A DNA stretch of 64,000 nt from Bacteroidaceae bacterium. GTDB lineage: Bacteria; Bacteroidota; Bacteroidia; Bacteroidales; Bacteroidaceae. Below the pieces are notes generated by a model. That model was not told the origin of the DNA. It did not search any database and saw nothing but the letters and a program-made list of their open reading frames with translations. This document shows, piece by piece, positions 1 to 10,232 of the stretch; the stretch's first letter is position 1, and each line of letters starts with the position of its first letter. Where the stretch lies: positions 186,001-250,000 of the forward strand of contig JAGCPY010000067.1 of the NCBI GenBank assembly GCA_017965425.1. Reading direction: 5' to 3'. The position numbers and the translations under genes are program-made.

Positions 1-692
1 CCAAGAGCATATTCTCCGACAAACCTGTTGTCCATCTCTGCTTCCAAGAGCAGAGCCGCGACATCGAATGGAACGGTGTGAAACAGCGTATCCGCCGCCT
101 CACAGACCATTGGACACGCACAAAAGGCGAAACGCTGGACCTGACCATCTACACGAATGCCGATGAAGTGGAACTGGTCGTAAACGGCCACAGTCTTGGC
201 ACAAAGAAGAACGACCGCAGCAACCCCAAGGTACGCAATCAAATCCGTTGGGAAAAGCTGACCTATGAACCAGGCTACATCGAAGCCATTGCACGCAATG
301 CAGGCAAGGTCGTCGCCCGACATCGGGAAGAAACAGCGGGCAAGGCTGTCGCCTTGCGCATCGAACCAGACAACAAGCATTGGAAAGCAAATGGCATGGA
401 TTTGCAACATTTGACTGTCACAGCCGTTGACAAGAAAGGTCTTCGTGTGCCTATTGCCAACAACGAAGTCACGTTCACCATGAACGGCAAGAATGATGCT
501 GCACGATTGATTGCCGTCAGCAGCGGCGACCACTATAGCGACGAAGTCACCTGCACCAACCGCCGCCACCTCTACGACGGACAATGCCTTGCCATCCTGC
601 GTGCCGGACAAAAAGCTGGCACCGTGACACTTACCGCAAAAGCCGAAGGACTGAAGCCCGCCACTATCCGTCTGCAAACCCAAGGCAGATGA
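1..692 (+). CDS. GH2 beta-galactosidase-like protein, C-terminal part (5' truncated)
   Basis: The gene begins left of the window; the frame is open from base 3 to the TGA at 690-692, giving 229 visible codons. The visible protein has the C-terminal beta-sandwich segment seen in many Bacteroidetes family 2 glycoside hydrolases (DUF4982-like), with the hallmark VELVVNGHSLG around 25-40 codons after base 78, followed by an Ig-like domain starting near ALRIEPDN. The catalytic barrel and both glutamates would lie outside the window, so substrate cannot be judged. A GTG at 78 also begins a long frame but is internal, because the upstream codons continue the same fold. It is followed by repeat element A with no other gene. 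Family assignment is from memory of the C-terminal pattern. Confidence 0.75.
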   Translation, partial: KSIFSDKPVVHLCFQEQSRDIEWNGVKQRIRRLTDHWTRTKGETLDLTIYTNADEVELVVNGHSLGTKKNDRSNPKVRNQIRWEKLTYEPGYIEAIARNAGKVVARHREETAGKAVALRIEPDNKHWKANGMDLQHLTVTAVDKKGLRVPIANNEVTFTMNGKNDAARLIAVSSGDHYSDEVTCTNRRHLYDGQCLAILRAGQKAGTVTLTAKAEGLKPATIRLQTQGR

Positions 693-769
693 ACGCCGAT
701 CATCTTCGACAGCACGGACAATCCCCGTTGGACACACACCTATTTATACCACCCATACCCCTGTTTTTC

Positions 770-1152
770 AAAAAAAATCCTCAATCCCTCACCTTTTAAG
801 ACAATCACCTGTAAACAAACCTTTTACGGGTGAGGGATTGGTGAGGAATAGGTGAGGGATGGTGAGGAATAGTGAGGGATTGCATTTGTCATCATTCATT
901 GTGAGCAATTACCCGCTATAGGGCCATGCCCTTGTCTTTATCCGAATTGCAGTATGCGTGGACACATGCTGGGGGATGGTTCATCGTTAGATGCCATTTC
1001 AGTTCCCGTCATCGCATGATAACCGATTGTGGTTCAACGTCCGCGCTCAATCCCTCACCATCCCTCACCTATTCCTCACCAATCCCTCACCAATAAACAG
1101 CTGATTGCCAATCGAGTAACGAAAAAGGTGAGGGATTGAGGGATTTTTGACT
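770..1152. repeat. Repeat element A: ten-unit GGTGAGGGAT inverted repeat
   Basis: Two inverted arms (about 770-882 and 1046-1152) enclose a 163-base centre. Each arm has an outer unit facing outward (AATCCCTCACC), exactly 35 bases, then GGTGAGGGAT-type units spaced 11-11-10-10; the left arm has a fifth, degenerate unit. The outer ends read AAAAATCC(C)TCAATCCCTC, as in element D and unlike B and C. The centre (883-1045) has no recognisable gene or similarity to the centres of B, C or D. The element lies 77 bases after the stop of the GH2 gene. Arms are less alike than in element B, suggesting an older copy. Confidence 0.85.
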
Positions 1153-1203
1153 AAAAAGACATGTTCAAAGGGTGAGGTGAGCCGTGTGTTGACAATCCGC
1201 CAA

Positions 1204-1247
1204 GAAGGTGTACACGTTGCGGGCTTTAGGTGTACACGTTCTCGGCA
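1204..1247 (+). repeat. Two 22-bp tandem repeats flanking element A
   Basis: Two direct copies of a 22-base unit beginning AGGTGTACACGTT run from 1204 to 1247, 51 bases beyond the right arm of element A. The same unit, with the same 22-base period, accompanies elements B, C and D. A 22-base period is two helical turns, which would suit stacked protein-binding sites; this is inference. Confidence 0.8.
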
Positions 1248-1311
1248 AACCGTGCGTGCATGTCCAAACTTTTCGGCACGGACAACGTTGGCTACAGAGA
1301 ATCCTTAACAG

Positions 1312-1348
1312 AAGAATCGCCAAACCCGCAGAGGGCTTAGCGATTCTT
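1312..1348 (-). terminator. Hairpin downstream of tRNA-Leu, possible terminator
   Basis: Reading the minus strand, AAGAATCGC-TAAGCCC, loop TCTGC and GGGTTTG-GCGATTCTT form a stem of about 16 pairs with G-U pairs. It lies 14 bases after the 3' end of the minus-strand tRNA-Leu gene. The following bases are only weakly T-rich (CTGTTAAGG), so a terminator or processing role is plausible but not certain. Confidence 0.5.
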
Positions 1349-1362
1349 CACTTATTGCCTTG

Positions 1363-1444
1363 TACCCTGAGCCGGGGTCGAACCGGCACGGGTTTCCCCA
1401 CTGGTGTTTGAGACCAGCGCGTCTACCGATTCCGCCATCAGGGC
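1363..1444 (-). tRNA. tRNA-Leu (anticodon CAA)
   Basis: The minus strand folds as a class II tRNA: acceptor GCCCTGA with TCAGGGT, D-arm, anticodon loop CTCAAAC with anticodon CAA, a long variable arm, and a GGTTCGACCCC T-arm. The discriminator base is A and the following bases are CA, so the CCA end is not fully encoded. Length is 82 bases, as expected for leucine tRNA with a long variable arm. Confidence 0.95.
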
Positions 1445-1563
1445 TTTTGTAGGACGGGTGCAAAGGTACGGCTTTTTGCTGACTCTGCAAACTTTTGGAA
1501 CATTTTTCCTGCATCTTTTGTGAAAAATATTGTAAAATGTGTCCCTTATCAAAGAAATCTTTG

Positions 1564-1571
1564 TATATTTG
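1564..1571 (+). promoter_or_regulatory. Bacteroidetes -7 box before the 1656 gene
   Basis: TATATTTG fits the sigma-ABfr -7 consensus TAnnTTTG, 84 bases before the ATG at 1656. No good TTTG is present about 20 bases upstream. It supports the short start at 1656 with a leader of about 75 bases. Confidence 0.55.
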
Positions 1572-1655
1572 CCGCGCAAAATGCGACAAGAGCGCTTCAA
1601 ACAGACGAACAATTTATTCATTTCACCTAACTTTTTTTTACTAACTGCTTTATTT

Positions 1656-4600
1656 ATGAAGAAAACATTAACTCTTATGTTGCTTGCGCTGACCATAGGC
1701 ATGCCTTTGTCAGCACAAGAGGAAATCGACGTGACTGACCAGTATATCGTCAATGCTGGTTTCGACGAGGACCTTACCTTCCAAATTGACGGTGCGATGA
1801 AAGAAGCCATCAGCACCGAGACATCCCTGAGCGATCGCAGCTGGGCTTATATCGCAGCCGACAGCAGCGTTTATGCAAGGCCCAAAAGCACCAGCAGTCA
1901 AAATCGACCTGATGGCCGTAAGCTGGAGGCCGTGAACGGATTCATCGGACGCACGAAAGGCTGGACCGTTGCTTCTGGCAGCGAATTCCCCAAGTGCGAG
2001 TGGGTGTACTTCGGCTTCGTGCCCTACGACCTTCGCGAGCAATCTGTGCCCATCGCCGATGACGGCAGCACCTACATGGAGACACCCGAACGTCCCGAAG
2101 TGGCCAGCGGCGAGGACAACGTGGGCTTCATGTACACACGTGCCGGTTGGGGCGGATGGTGTACTTATTCGCAGGAAGTACGCCTGCCGACCGCCAATTA
2201 CAGATTGGAGTACTGGACCAAGAACTTCAACACGGCTTCAACGGCAACGGCCACCGACCTCTCTTATGTGGAATACCGCGGCAAGCAGTACAAGGAAGAG
2301 GGTGGCGAAGCTCTCAGCTCCACGGAATGGACCATGCACGAGATTGAGTTTGTACCCGTCGGCTCGATGAAGATGACCTTCGGCTATCAGTCTGCCAACT
2401 CCGGTTCAGGTGGAAATCCTTGGGTGGCCATTGACGGCATCAAGCTCTATTATCTCGGCGAAGCCGATGTCTTCGACATTCTCTCAGGCGATGCTTACGA
2501 CCTGAAAGATGAAATTGTCATGGAAGCCGAAGAAAAGCTGGGCTTGTATGGCGGTTTGTTGGAGGAGATTCAGGAAGAGGCAGAAAATCTGCTTGACAAG
2601 TGCGACGATGCCATTGACGCCGAGAATCAATCCGCTTTGGAAGCCATTATCGCAGAGATGCGCACCCTGCAATCCTCCATCGATGAGAGAGTTGCTTTGG
2701 GCGAACGCTTTGAACAGCTGTTGGCAAGGGCCGACAAGGCACTGGAAATCTATCCCGGCCTGCCCGGCGAGGAAGCCTTGTCTGAACTCATCAACGAGTA
2801 TTCAAGCATGTTGGACGAAAGTTATACCGCCGCCATCAAAACCGCCGAGGAGAAATTGGCGCAAGCCATCAATGATTTCTACCTCTCACAGGAAGCAACA
2901 CGTGAAAGACCCGCCAACTATACCTTCCTGATCCAGCATCCCTGGTTCTGCAAAGACGACCGTGTTCCAGCCAGCAATGCAATGGATGTAATTGCGGAAG
3001 CCTCTCTTGTTGATGAAGACCTGAACGGCGAAGGATGGGTGGATGGTTCAACCGCCAGCAGCAAGACAACAGGCACCTGGACGAAACTGAGCCGCACATG
3101 CTACCAGCTCTGGGGCACTAACTTCACAGGTTATATGGACGTACATCAGGTCCTGACAGGTCTGCCCAACGGAATCTATAGCCTTTCGGCTGACATGATA
3201 ACGAATACAGACTCACGGAGTGACCAGCATATCTACGCCACTTCCACCCTTGGTCAGGCAGAAGGATACATGACCGACGCCGGCGTCTGTGTCAACTGGC
3301 CTGGCGGCGACTACACGGGCGATTACCCCATTGACGGTGAAGATCCTTGGGAAACCGTGAAGACCACGACCACCGTGATTGTTGATAATGGCACACTGAC
3401 CATCGGAGCACGTTCCACTCACGGAGAAGGCGAAGACTATAGCCAGGGAGAGCGCCGCGGATGCTTCTGGGTTACCAACTTCATGCTCTATTACTACGGA
3501 GCCGCCACAGAAGAAGAAATTACGCAAGCTTACGCCAACCGCGTCAACTTTGCCCAGCAGTTGCAGGAGAATATGCGCTTCAAGGGAGACCGTGCTGCTA
3601 TGGCCGACTCCATCGCTGCTTACGACGCCACAAAGGATATCACCATCCTGAACAATGGTATTGCTTTTGCTGAAACCTCCGAAGCCAAATACGACGAAAT
3701 CATGGAAGAAGGCAAAACCATCCCGACGCTGAAAGCCGCCCTTGAAGTGGACGACCCCTACCTCACGCTCGGTCCTGCATTTGAAATAGTAGATTTTGCC
3801 TACAAATATATCCTAAATTGGCTTGAGAACGATTCCGCTTCTTACCGCGATGTCGATGCACAGCTGACCATCGTCAAGAACTACAGTAACACCTATGCAA
3901 CTGCCTACAATGAGGCCGACGAGACTTTGCGCTCTCTACGCAACGTCACTGCCAAAGGCATCCTCAACGAATTGATGGACAAGCAGAAGGCAATTCTCAT
4001 TGCCGATGTCATGCAGCCTGAAACAGTCATCAATGACATGGTGGCCGATCTCCGCTCTGTACAGGATGCCGCTCTGCTCCAGGAAATGTACGAACAGAAC
4101 AAGGATGCCGTGGACTATACGGCCTTTATCAAGAATCCTGATATCGCTTCTGAGGCAGGCTGGACATTCCTCCGTGGAACAGGCAACCTGAACACCAATG
4201 TCGGACAGCACTACACTGGCGACACGGAACGCCGTTATATCGACTCTTATAACAGCACAGCCGGCAAGCTGAACTTCTACGCTGAACAACGTATCAACGG
4301 CCTGCCCAATGGCACCTATCAGGTGAAAGCTGCCGTACGCACCAATGCCCCAGGAGCCTTCCTCTTCACCGCCAACGGAGGCGCAGAGAAGAATGACACG
4401 ACCTTCACTGAGATACCTCTGCAACACCATAAATATGAGACAGAGGAAGGTGTTGACACCACCGTCGTAGCCAGCGACATTTACGGAGCCATCTGGGAAG
4501 AAGCCTATGTCGAAGTGAACGAAAAAGGCAACACCGATCCCGACGTGATGGCCATCTACAACGCAAATGGTTCGCAGGGCCGTGGTTGGGAATGGCTGGC

Positions 4601-4907
4601 ACTTGACAACGTGAAAGTTGAAGACCATGTACTCGTCATTGGTGTGACCACCGATTCTCTGCGTACAGGCAAGCCCTTCGAGGGACAATGGTTCTCGGTG
4701 ACCGACTGGAGCCTGACTCTCGTTGAGAAGGGCGACAACGCAGGATGGGATGGCCCCATTACTGCTGTTGAAGCTGTCGAACAAAAGAACGTTCTGGCTG
4801 TTGACGGTATCTTCGACTTCACTGGCCGTCGTGTAAGCGGCACCCAGAAGCCTGGTCTCTACATCGTCGTGACCAACGGAAAAGCACGCAAGGTGCTGGT
4901 TCGTTAA
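1656..4907 (+). CDS. Large secreted protein with T9SS-like C-terminal tail
   Basis: 1083 aa. The start at 1656 gives a clean signal peptide (MKKTLTLMLLALTIGMPLSAQ); the reading frame is open further left but that part overlaps the promoter. After the signal come three modules that look like galactose-binding-type sandwiches: one near residue 25-275 (YIVNAGFDED...), one around 440-640 (FLIQHPWF...), and one around 820-1020 (FIKNPDIASEAGW... GLPNGTYQV). They are separated by helical, coiled-coil-like stretches rich in E, A and L (about 290-440 and 660-810). The last 50 residues (FDFTGRRVSGTQKPGLYIVV ... RKVLVR) resemble the short T9SS sorting tails of Prevotella-type proteins, so export to the surface or medium is likely. 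No catalytic domain is recognised. The gene stands alone. T9SS regulators porX and porW lie elsewhere in this window. Confidence 0.7.
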   Translation: MKKTLTLMLLALTIGMPLSAQEEIDVTDQYIVNAGFDEDLTFQIDGAMKEAISTETSLSDRSWAYIAADSSVYARPKSTSSQNRPDGRKLEAVNGFIGRTKGWTVASGSEFPKCEWVYFGFVPYDLREQSVPIADDGSTYMETPERPEVASGEDNVGFMYTRAGWGGWCTYSQEVRLPTANYRLEYWTKNFNTASTATATDLSYVEYRGKQYKEEGGEALSSTEWTMHEIEFVPVGSMKMTFGYQSANSGSGGNPWVAIDGIKLYYLGEADVFDILSGDAYDLKDEIVMEAEEKLGLYGGLLEEIQEEAENLLDKCDDAIDAENQSALEAIIAEMRTLQSSIDERVALGERFEQLLARADKALEIYPGLPGEEALSELINEYSSMLDESYTAAIKTAEEKLAQAINDFYLSQEATRERPANYTFLIQHPWFCKDDRVPASNAMDVIAEASLVDEDLNGEGWVDGSTASSKTTGTWTKLSRTCYQLWGTNFTGYMDVHQVLTGLPNGIYSLSADMITNTDSRSDQHIYATSTLGQAEGYMTDAGVCVNWPGGDYTGDYPIDGEDPWETVKTTTTVIVDNGTLTIGARSTHGEGEDYSQGERRGCFWVTNFMLYYYGAATEEEITQAYANRVNFAQQLQENMRFKGDRAAMADSIAAYDATKDITILNNGIAFAETSEAKYDEIMEEGKTIPTLKAALEVDDPYLTLGPAFEIVDFAYKYILNWLENDSASYRDVDAQLTIVKNYSNTYATAYNEADETLRSLRNVTAKGILNELMDKQKAILIADVMQPETVINDMVADLRSVQDAALLQEMYEQNKDAVDYTAFIKNPDIASEAGWTFLRGTGNLNTNVGQHYTGDTERRYIDSYNSTAGKLNFYAEQRINGLPNGTYQVKAAVRTNAPGAFLFTANGGAEKNDTTFTEIPLQHHKYETEEGVDTTVVASDIYGAIWEEAYVEVNEKGNTDPDVMAIYNANGSQGRGWEWLALDNVKVEDHVLVIGVTTDSLRTGKPFEGQWFSVTDWSLTLVEKGDNAGWDGPITAVEAVEQKNVLAVDGIFDFTGRRVSGTQKPGLYIVVTNGKARKVLVR

Positions 4908-4959
4908 GTACGCTTTTGGATGAATTTCATGATTCCGACATAAAAAAGTACGGAAATGC

Positions 4960-4990
4960 TTGCATAAATGCGAAAGTCTCAGTACTTTTG
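4960..4990 (+). promoter_or_regulatory. Promoter of the rimP-nusA-infB operon
   Basis: TTG at 4960-4962, 20 bases, then TACTTTTG at 4983-4990 match the Bacteroidetes -33/-7 promoter. It would give a leader of about 75 bases before rimP. Confidence 0.75.
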
Positions 4991-5002
4991 CACCGCAATG
5001 AT

Positions 5003-5043
5003 GAAGCGAGGGGCCGCTAAGGTTCTTCGCTTCACTTTTAGGA
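5003..5043 (+). promoter_or_regulatory. Hairpin in rimP leader
   Basis: GAAGCGA at 5003-5009 pairs with TCGCTTC at 5037-5043 around a 27-base loop, inside the predicted untranslated leader. It could stabilise or control the mRNA; no known riboswitch or ribosomal leader class was recognised. Confidence 0.4.
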
Positions 5044-5071
5044 ACAAGAAAAATGTCTTAAACGCTAAACG

Positions 5072-5539
5072 ATGATTGACTCCAACAAAGTGAAAGCGCT
5101 TGTTGAGCAATGGCTCAACGGTAAAGAGTATTTCCTGACAGACCTGACCGTGACTCCCGATGCTTGCATCACGGTGGAAATCGACCACGCCGACGGCGTG
5201 TGGATCGAGGATTGCGTCCAGTTATCACGTTACATCGAGGAGCACCTTTCCCGTGACGAGGAAGACTATGAACTGGAGGTCGGCAGTGCAGGTCTCGGAC
5301 AACCTTTCAAGGTCTTGCGCCAGTGGACAAACCACGTGGGAAAACAAGTGGAAGTCTTAACGACCGACGGTCGTAAGTTGAAAGGAGTCTTGCACGAAGC
5401 CGATGACCAGCATATCGTCATGGGGATACTCCAGAAAGTAAAGATTGATGGGAAAAAGCGTCCTGTCATGCAAGAGGTTGACATCGCACTGCCTATGGCA
5501 GAAGTCAAAAACGGACGGTACATCATAGATTTTAAATAA
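5072..5539 (+). CDS. rimP: Ribosome maturation factor RimP
   Basis: 155 aa, the usual length for RimP, which assists late maturation of the 30S subunit in the cytoplasm. The N-terminal half has the alpha/beta domain with the conserved acidic stretch around the ISRYIEE-like segment (LSRYIEEHLSRDEEDYELEVGS), and the C-terminal half is the Sm-like barrel (HVGKQVEVLTTDGRKLKGVL). It is first in rimP-nusA-infB-cvpA, the order found in many bacteria, with 15 bases to nusA. A promoter and leader hairpin precede it. Confidence 0.95.
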   Translation: MIDSNKVKALVEQWLNGKEYFLTDLTVTPDACITVEIDHADGVWIEDCVQLSRYIEEHLSRDEEDYELEVGSAGLGQPFKVLRQWTNHVGKQVEVLTTDGRKLKGVLHEADDQHIVMGILQKVKIDGKKRPVMQEVDIALPMAEVKNGRYIIDFK

Positions 5540-5554
5540 TAATTCCATACATAC

Positions 5555-6850
5555 ATGACAAAGAAAGCAAATAACACACTCATTGAAACTTTTGCAGAGT
5601 TCAAAGAGACAAAGAACATCGACCGAGCAACCCTCGTAAGCGTGCTCGAAGAGAGTTTCCGTAGCGTCATCGCCAAGATGATGGGCAGCGACGAGAACTA
5701 CGACGTGATCGTAAACCCCGACAAGGGTGACTTTGAGATTTATCGCAACCGTACGGTGGTCGAGGATGGACAAGTCACCGACCCCAATATGCAGATTTCA
5801 CTGAGCGAAGCACAGAAAATTGCAGATGACTATGAAGTAGGCGAAGACGTGTCGGAACCCGTCGATTTCCAGCAGTTCGGTCGTCGTGCCATCCTCACGC
5901 TTCGTCAGACCCTGGCCTCTAAGATTCTGGAGCTGGAACACGATGCTCTATACAATAAATATAAGGAGAAGGTGGGCGAAGTCATATCTGCTGAAGTCTA
6001 TCAGGTCTGGCACAAGGAAATCCTGTTGTTGGACGAAGACGGAAATGAACTTCTGCTTCCGAAAAGCGAACAGATTCCAGGTGATTTCTTCAGAAAGGGT
6101 GAACCTGCGCGAGCCATCGTGGCACGTGTGGACAACTCAACGGGGAATCCCAAGATTATCCTCTCCCGCACCAGTCCCGTCTTCCTGCAACGTTTGTTGG
6201 AAAGTGAAGTGCCCGAAATAGCCGAAGGTATCATTGCCGTACGCAAGATTGCCCGCATCCCAGGAGACCGAGCAAAGGTGGCCGTAGAGAGTTTCGATGA
6301 TCGCATTGACCCCGTAGGTGCATGTGTCGGCGTGCGGGGTAGCCGTGTTCATGGCATCGTGCGTGAACTACGTGGCGAAAACCTTGATGTTATCCAGTGG
6401 ACTAACAATCCGCAACTGCTCATTGCCCGTGCACTCGGCCCTGCTGAAATCAACAGCATCAATCTCGATCCAGAGACCAAACATTGTGAGGTTTATCTCA
6501 ATCCTGACCAAGTGTCGTTAGCCATTGGTAAGGGTGGAATGAACATCCGTTTAGCTTCTATGTTGACCGACACCGTCATCGATGTTTATCGCGAACTGCC
6601 AGAAGGCGAAGAAGAAGAGCTTGAGGATGATATCCACCTCGACGATTTCAAGGACGAGATTGACGAATGGGTGATTGACGAACTGAAAAAGAACGGCTGG
6701 ACGACTGCCCGCTCCGTGCTCGAGGCACCCCGCGACATGCTGGTTCAGAAAGCTGACCTTGAAGAAGAAACCGTTGACGAAGTGCTACGCATCCTACGCG
6801 AAGAGTTCCCTGAAGAAGAGGAAAATACAGAAACATCTTCTAATGAATAA
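5555..6850 (+). CDS. nusA: Transcription termination/antitermination factor NusA
   Basis: 431 aa. Order: NusA N-terminal RNA-polymerase-binding domain (about 1-130), S1 domain (about 135-200, [11 protein letters not shown]), then the paired KH domains (about 205-350) with [18 protein letters not shown] and the second KH loop [12 protein letters not shown]. An acidic linker ([13 protein letters not shown]) and a short C-terminal helical region follow. It lacks the two full C-terminal acidic repeats of the E. coli protein, as is usual outside gammaproteobacteria. Its place between rimP and infB confirms the assignment. Confidence 0.97.
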   Translation: MTKKANNTLIETFAEFKETKNIDRATLVSVLEESFRSVIAKMMGSDENYDVIVNPDKGDFEIYRNRTVVEDGQVTDPNMQISLSEAQKIADDYEVGEDVSEPVDFQQFGRRAILTLRQTLASKILELEHDALYNKYKEKVGEVISAEVYQVWHKEILLLDEDGNELLLPKSEQIPGDFFRKGEPARAIVARVDNSTGNPKIILSRTSPVFLQRLLESEVPEIAEGIIAVRKIARIPGDRAKVAVESFDDRIDPVGACVGVRGSRVHGIVRELRGENLDVIQWTNNPQLLIARALGPAEINSINLDPETKHCEVYLNPDQVSLAIGKGGMNIRLASMLTDTVIDVYRELPEGEEEELEDDIHLDDFKDEIDEWVIDELKKNGWTTARSVLEAPRDMLVQKADLEEETVDEVLRILREEFPEEEENTETSSNE

Positions 6851-6870
6851 TCCTTGAACTTACATCGCTT

Positions 6871-9738
6871 ATGCCTATCAGAATCAACAAAGTGACAAAG
6901 GAGTTCAGCGTCGGTTTGCAAACCCTCGTGGACTTCCTGAATAAGAAAGGCTTCGCCGATGTCGAGGCCAACCCCAATGCGACCATTACAGACGAACAAT
7001 ACGCACTGGCTCAGGCAGAGTTTAGCAAAGACAAGGACAAAGGCATCCGACCCACCATCCAACAGCCGACTACCATCCGCAAGCCAAAGGAGCGTAAAGA
7101 AACCATCGTCTTGACAGAAAGTGGCGAGGCAAAACCACTGACAGAGGTTAAAATGCCAAAAGTCGTGGGGCGCATAGACTTAGATGGAAAGGGAAAAGCC
7201 ACCGCGAAGACAGAACCATCGGCTACTGGCGAAAAACCTGTTGAAAAGAAGCCTGATGTCCAGCCTGCTACTGAAGAAGAAAAAGAACCTAAGCAGCCCA
7301 ATGATGTCGTAGAACAGTCAAAGGCAACCCCATCATCCGGTTCAGAGAACGACGTTCAGAAGGAGGAGGTCAGCCCTGTTGCTCCAGAAGCACAGCCCGT
7401 CACACAACCCAACGCAGCCCAACCCAAGAAAAAGAAGTCAACCATAGAGTTGGAAGAGGTGGATGGCGTATTCCGTGTGAAGGCTCCGTCTGAGCCACCT
7501 TTGACATTAAACATCAAAGGACATATTGACCTCGATTCCATCAACCAAAGCACCCGTCCGCCACGTGGCAAGAAACGCAAGAAAGGCAGTGCGGGCACAA
7601 ACAACACCCAGAACACTGCCGCTGGTGAAAGCCGTCGAAGCAAGCGGAAAGGGGAACGCGTGGACATCAATGCTGAAGCTGCCAAACAACAACCAACAGC
7701 CATCAACAAAGACAGCAAGAAGAGCAAAGGCGGTAGCCAGCAACCACAACCCAACCAACAGCAAAAGAACGAAGGCAAGAGCCGTAAACGTAAGAACCTG
7801 CCCAAGGAGATTCTCATTACCCCTGAACAGAGTGAGGAAGAAGTAGCCAAGCAAGTACGTGAGACTTTGGCTCGTCTAACAGCCGGTAAGAACAAGACGC
7901 TCGGTAAAGGTGCCAAATACCGTCGCGAAAAACGCGAAAATATCCGCGCTGGCTTGGAGCACGAACTTGAAGAACAGGAGAAGGAGTCAAAGATCCTAAA
8001 GCTGACAGAGTTCGTGACTGCCAACGAGCTGGCATCGATGATGAATATACCTGTGACACAGGTCATTGGAACCTGCATGAGTCTTGGTGTCATGGTCAGC
8101 ATCAACCAACGAATGGACAAAGAAACCATCGACCTCGTAGCCGACGAGTTTGGTTATCAGACCGAGTTCGTTAGTGCCGATGTCAGTGAGGCCGTCACCG
8201 AAGTAGAGGACGACGAAGCCGACCTCGTGCCACGCGCTCCCATCGTCACCGTGATGGGTCATGTTGACCACGGTAAGACTTCTCTGCTCGATTATATCCG
8301 CAAGACCAACGTTATCGCCGGTGAAGCAGGCGGCATCACGCAACACATCGGTGCCTACAACGTGAAGCTCGATGACGGACGTCACATCACATTCCTTGAT
8401 ACTCCTGGTCACGAAGCCTTTACCGCCATGCGTGCGCGTGGTGCACAAGTCACCGACGTCGCCATCATCATTATTGCTGCAGACGATGACATCATGCCTC
8501 AGACCAAGGAAGCTATCAACCACGCCGTAGCCGCTGGCGTCCCCATTGTGTTTGCCATCAACAAGATCGACAAGCCCGCTGCCAACCCCGAGAAAATCAA
8601 GGAACATCTGGCACAAATGAACTTCCTCGTCGAGGATTGGGGAGGTAAATACCAAAGTCAAGACATCAGTGCCAAGAAGGGCATGGGTGTTCCTGAACTG
8701 ATGGAAAAAGTATTGCTAGAAGCTGAGATGTTAGACCTGAAAGCCAACCCTAACCGCAAGGCTACAGGCAGCATCATTGAGTCTTCTTTGGACAAGGGAC
8801 GAGGTTATGTTGCTACAGTACTCTGCTCCAATGGTACTCTACACATGGGAGACATTCTGCTGGCTGGCACCAACTACGGACGCATCAAAGCCATGTTTAA
8901 CGAACGTGGACAGCGTATCAAGGAGATTGGTCCTGCACAAGCAGCAACTGTCCTCGGCCTGAATGGTGCTCCGCAGGCTGGTGACACCTTCCATGTAATG
9001 GACAGCGACCAAGAAGCCCGCGAGATAGCGTCCAAGCGTGAACAGCTCGCCCGCGAACAAGGCATCCGTACCCAGCACCACCTGACCCTCGACGAAATTG
9101 GACGCCGCATCGAACAGGGTGGTTTCCAAGAGCTCAACGTCATCGTGAAGGGCGACGTGGATGGATCCATCGAAGCTCTTTCCGACTCGCTCATCAAGCT
9201 CTCCACCGAGAAGATTGCCGTCAACGTCATTCACAAGGCTGTGGGTCAGATTAGCGAGAACGATGTTTCTTTGGCTGCCGCTTCAGATGCCATCATCGTG
9301 GCCTTCCAGGTTCGTCCGTCGGCACAAGCCCGTAAGGCTGCCGAACAGCAGGGCGTAGAAATTCGCACCTACAGCATCATCTACGATGCCATCGAGGAAG
9401 TCAAGGAAGCAATGGAGGGAATGCTGGCACCCGAACTCAAGGAAGAAGTCACCGCTCAGCTCGAAGTCCGTCAGGTCTTCCACATCTCCAAGGTTGGTAC
9501 CGTGGCCGGTGCATACGTCATCGACGGCAAGGTCAGCCGCACCAACAAGGCTCGTGTCATTCGCGATGGTATTGTTGTCCACACAGGTGCCATCGATGCC
9601 CTCAAACGTTTCAAGGATGATGTCAAGGAAGTTTCGACTAACTTCGAATGCGGAATCTCACTTGTCAACTACAGCGACATTCGTGAAGGTGACATGATTG
9701 AGACCTTCCAGGAGATTGAAGTCAAGGCTAAATTGTGA
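6871..9738 (+). CDS. infB: Translation initiation factor IF-2
   Basis: 955 aa GTPase that places initiator tRNA on the small subunit. An IF2 N-terminal helical module (1-50) is followed by a long, low-complexity stretch rich in K, P, Q, E (about 60-370) and a second IF2_N module (about 375-435). The G domain carries GHVDHGKT (near residue 463), DTPGHEAF and NKID. Domains II-IV run to the end, with [12 protein letters not shown]-like sequence ([12 protein letters not shown]) opening the C-terminal half. The extended linker is typical of Bacteroidetes IF-2. The stop TGA overlaps the cvpA start by one base. Confidence 0.98.
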   Translation: MPIRINKVTKEFSVGLQTLVDFLNKKGFADVEANPNATITDEQYALAQAEFSKDKDKGIRPTIQQPTTIRKPKERKETIVLTESGEAKPLTEVKMPKVVGRIDLDGKGKATAKTEPSATGEKPVEKKPDVQPATEEEKEPKQPNDVVEQSKATPSSGSENDVQKEEVSPVAPEAQPVTQPNAAQPKKKKSTIELEEVDGVFRVKAPSEPPLTLNIKGHIDLDSINQSTRPPRGKKRKKGSAGTNNTQNTAAGESRRSKRKGERVDINAEAAKQQPTAINKDSKKSKGGSQQPQPNQQQKNEGKSRKRKNLPKEILITPEQSEEEVAKQVRETLARLTAGKNKTLGKGAKYRREKRENIRAGLEHELEEQEKESKILKLTEFVTANELASMMNIPVTQVIGTCMSLGVMVSINQRMDKETIDLVADEFGYQTEFVSADVSEAVTEVEDDEADLVPRAPIVTVMGHVDHGKTSLLDYIRKTNVIAGEAGGITQHIGAYNVKLDDGRHITFLDTPGHEAFTAMRARGAQVTDVAIIIIAADDDIMPQTKEAINHAVAAGVPIVFAINKIDKPAANPEKIKEHLAQMNFLVEDWGGKYQSQDISAKKGMGVPELMEKVLLEAEMLDLKANPNRKATGSIIESSLDKGRGYVATVLCSNGTLHMGDILLAGTNYGRIKAMFNERGQRIKEIGPAQAATVLGLNGAPQAGDTFHVMDSDQEAREIASKREQLAREQGIRTQHHLTLDEIGRRIEQGGFQELNVIVKGDVDGSIEALSDSLIKLSTEKIAVNVIHKAVGQISENDVSLAAASDAIIVAFQVRPSAQARKAAEQQGVEIRTYSIIYDAIEEVKEAMEGMLAPELKEEVTAQLEVRQVFHISKVGTVAGAYVIDGKVSRTNKARVIRDGIVVHTGAIDALKRFKDDVKEVSTNFECGISLVNYSDIREGDMIETFQEIEVKAKL

Positions 9739-10232
9739 TGAACGGCTTTGATATATTCTTCATCCTCGTGCTCATCGCGGGCATGTGGAAAGGTTGGAGT
9801 AATGGCCTACTGAAAGAAGTTCTGGGGTTGGTGGGCGTTGTCGTAGGACTCTACGTCGCGTACCAACTCTATGAACAAGTGGGCTATCAGTTGGCTCCGC
9901 ACATCGGCACTTCACCCAGTGTAGCCAACGTCCTCGCCTTCATCCTCATCTGGATAGGCGTTCCCATTTTACTCAGTTTGTTGGGAACGCTGCTTACCAA
10001 GGTGCTGGAATGGATGAACCTTGACAGCATCAATCAACTTGGTGGGGCCATCATCGGTCTCGTTAAGTATGCCATCCTCCTTGGCGCACTCTGTAATGTT
10101 CTGTCCATTACACATCTTGTCAAGGAAGAGGCACAACAATCTTCCGTACTCTTTACGCCGCTCAGGCAGAGTACGTCCTTTGTTTTCCAGTTGGCTAAGA
10201 GCCAGTGGCAAAATCGGCCTACTGAACAGTGA
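9738..10232 (+). CDS. CvpA family membrane protein
   Basis: 164 aa from the ATG at 9738, which shares its A with the infB stop (TGATG); a GTG at 9735 is the alternative start. Four hydrophobic segments (about 5-25, 27-48, 63-85, 102-122) match the CvpA/colicin V production family of inner-membrane proteins, including the typical GLLKEVLGLVG after the first helix. The biochemical role of the family is not settled. Its 3' end overlaps the convergent GH125 gene by 14 bases, and no terminator is visible between them. Confidence 0.85.
   Translation: MNGFDIFFILVLIAGMWKGWSNGLLKEVLGLVGVVVGLYVAYQLYEQVGYQLAPHIGTSPSVANVLAFILIWIGVPILLSLLGTLLTKVLEWMNLDSINQLGGAIIGLVKYAILLGALCNVLSITHLVKEEAQQSSVLFTPLRQSTSFVFQLAKSQWQNRPTEQ

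Noticed and set aside
770-1152. GGTGAGGGAT repeats as a CRISPR array
   Set aside because: Units are 10-11 bases with no spacers of uniform length between them, arranged as inverted groups; no cas genes are present.
1208-1411. Small frame spanning the 22-bp array and tRNA-Leu
   Set aside because: It runs into the tRNA gene on the other strand and consists of repeat sequence.
3936-4784. 282-codon minus-strand frame
   Set aside because: Opposite the secreted protein gene; no start context and no family resemblance.
5003-5043. Riboswitch before rimP
   Set aside because: Only a simple stem is visible; no conserved aptamer core was recognised.
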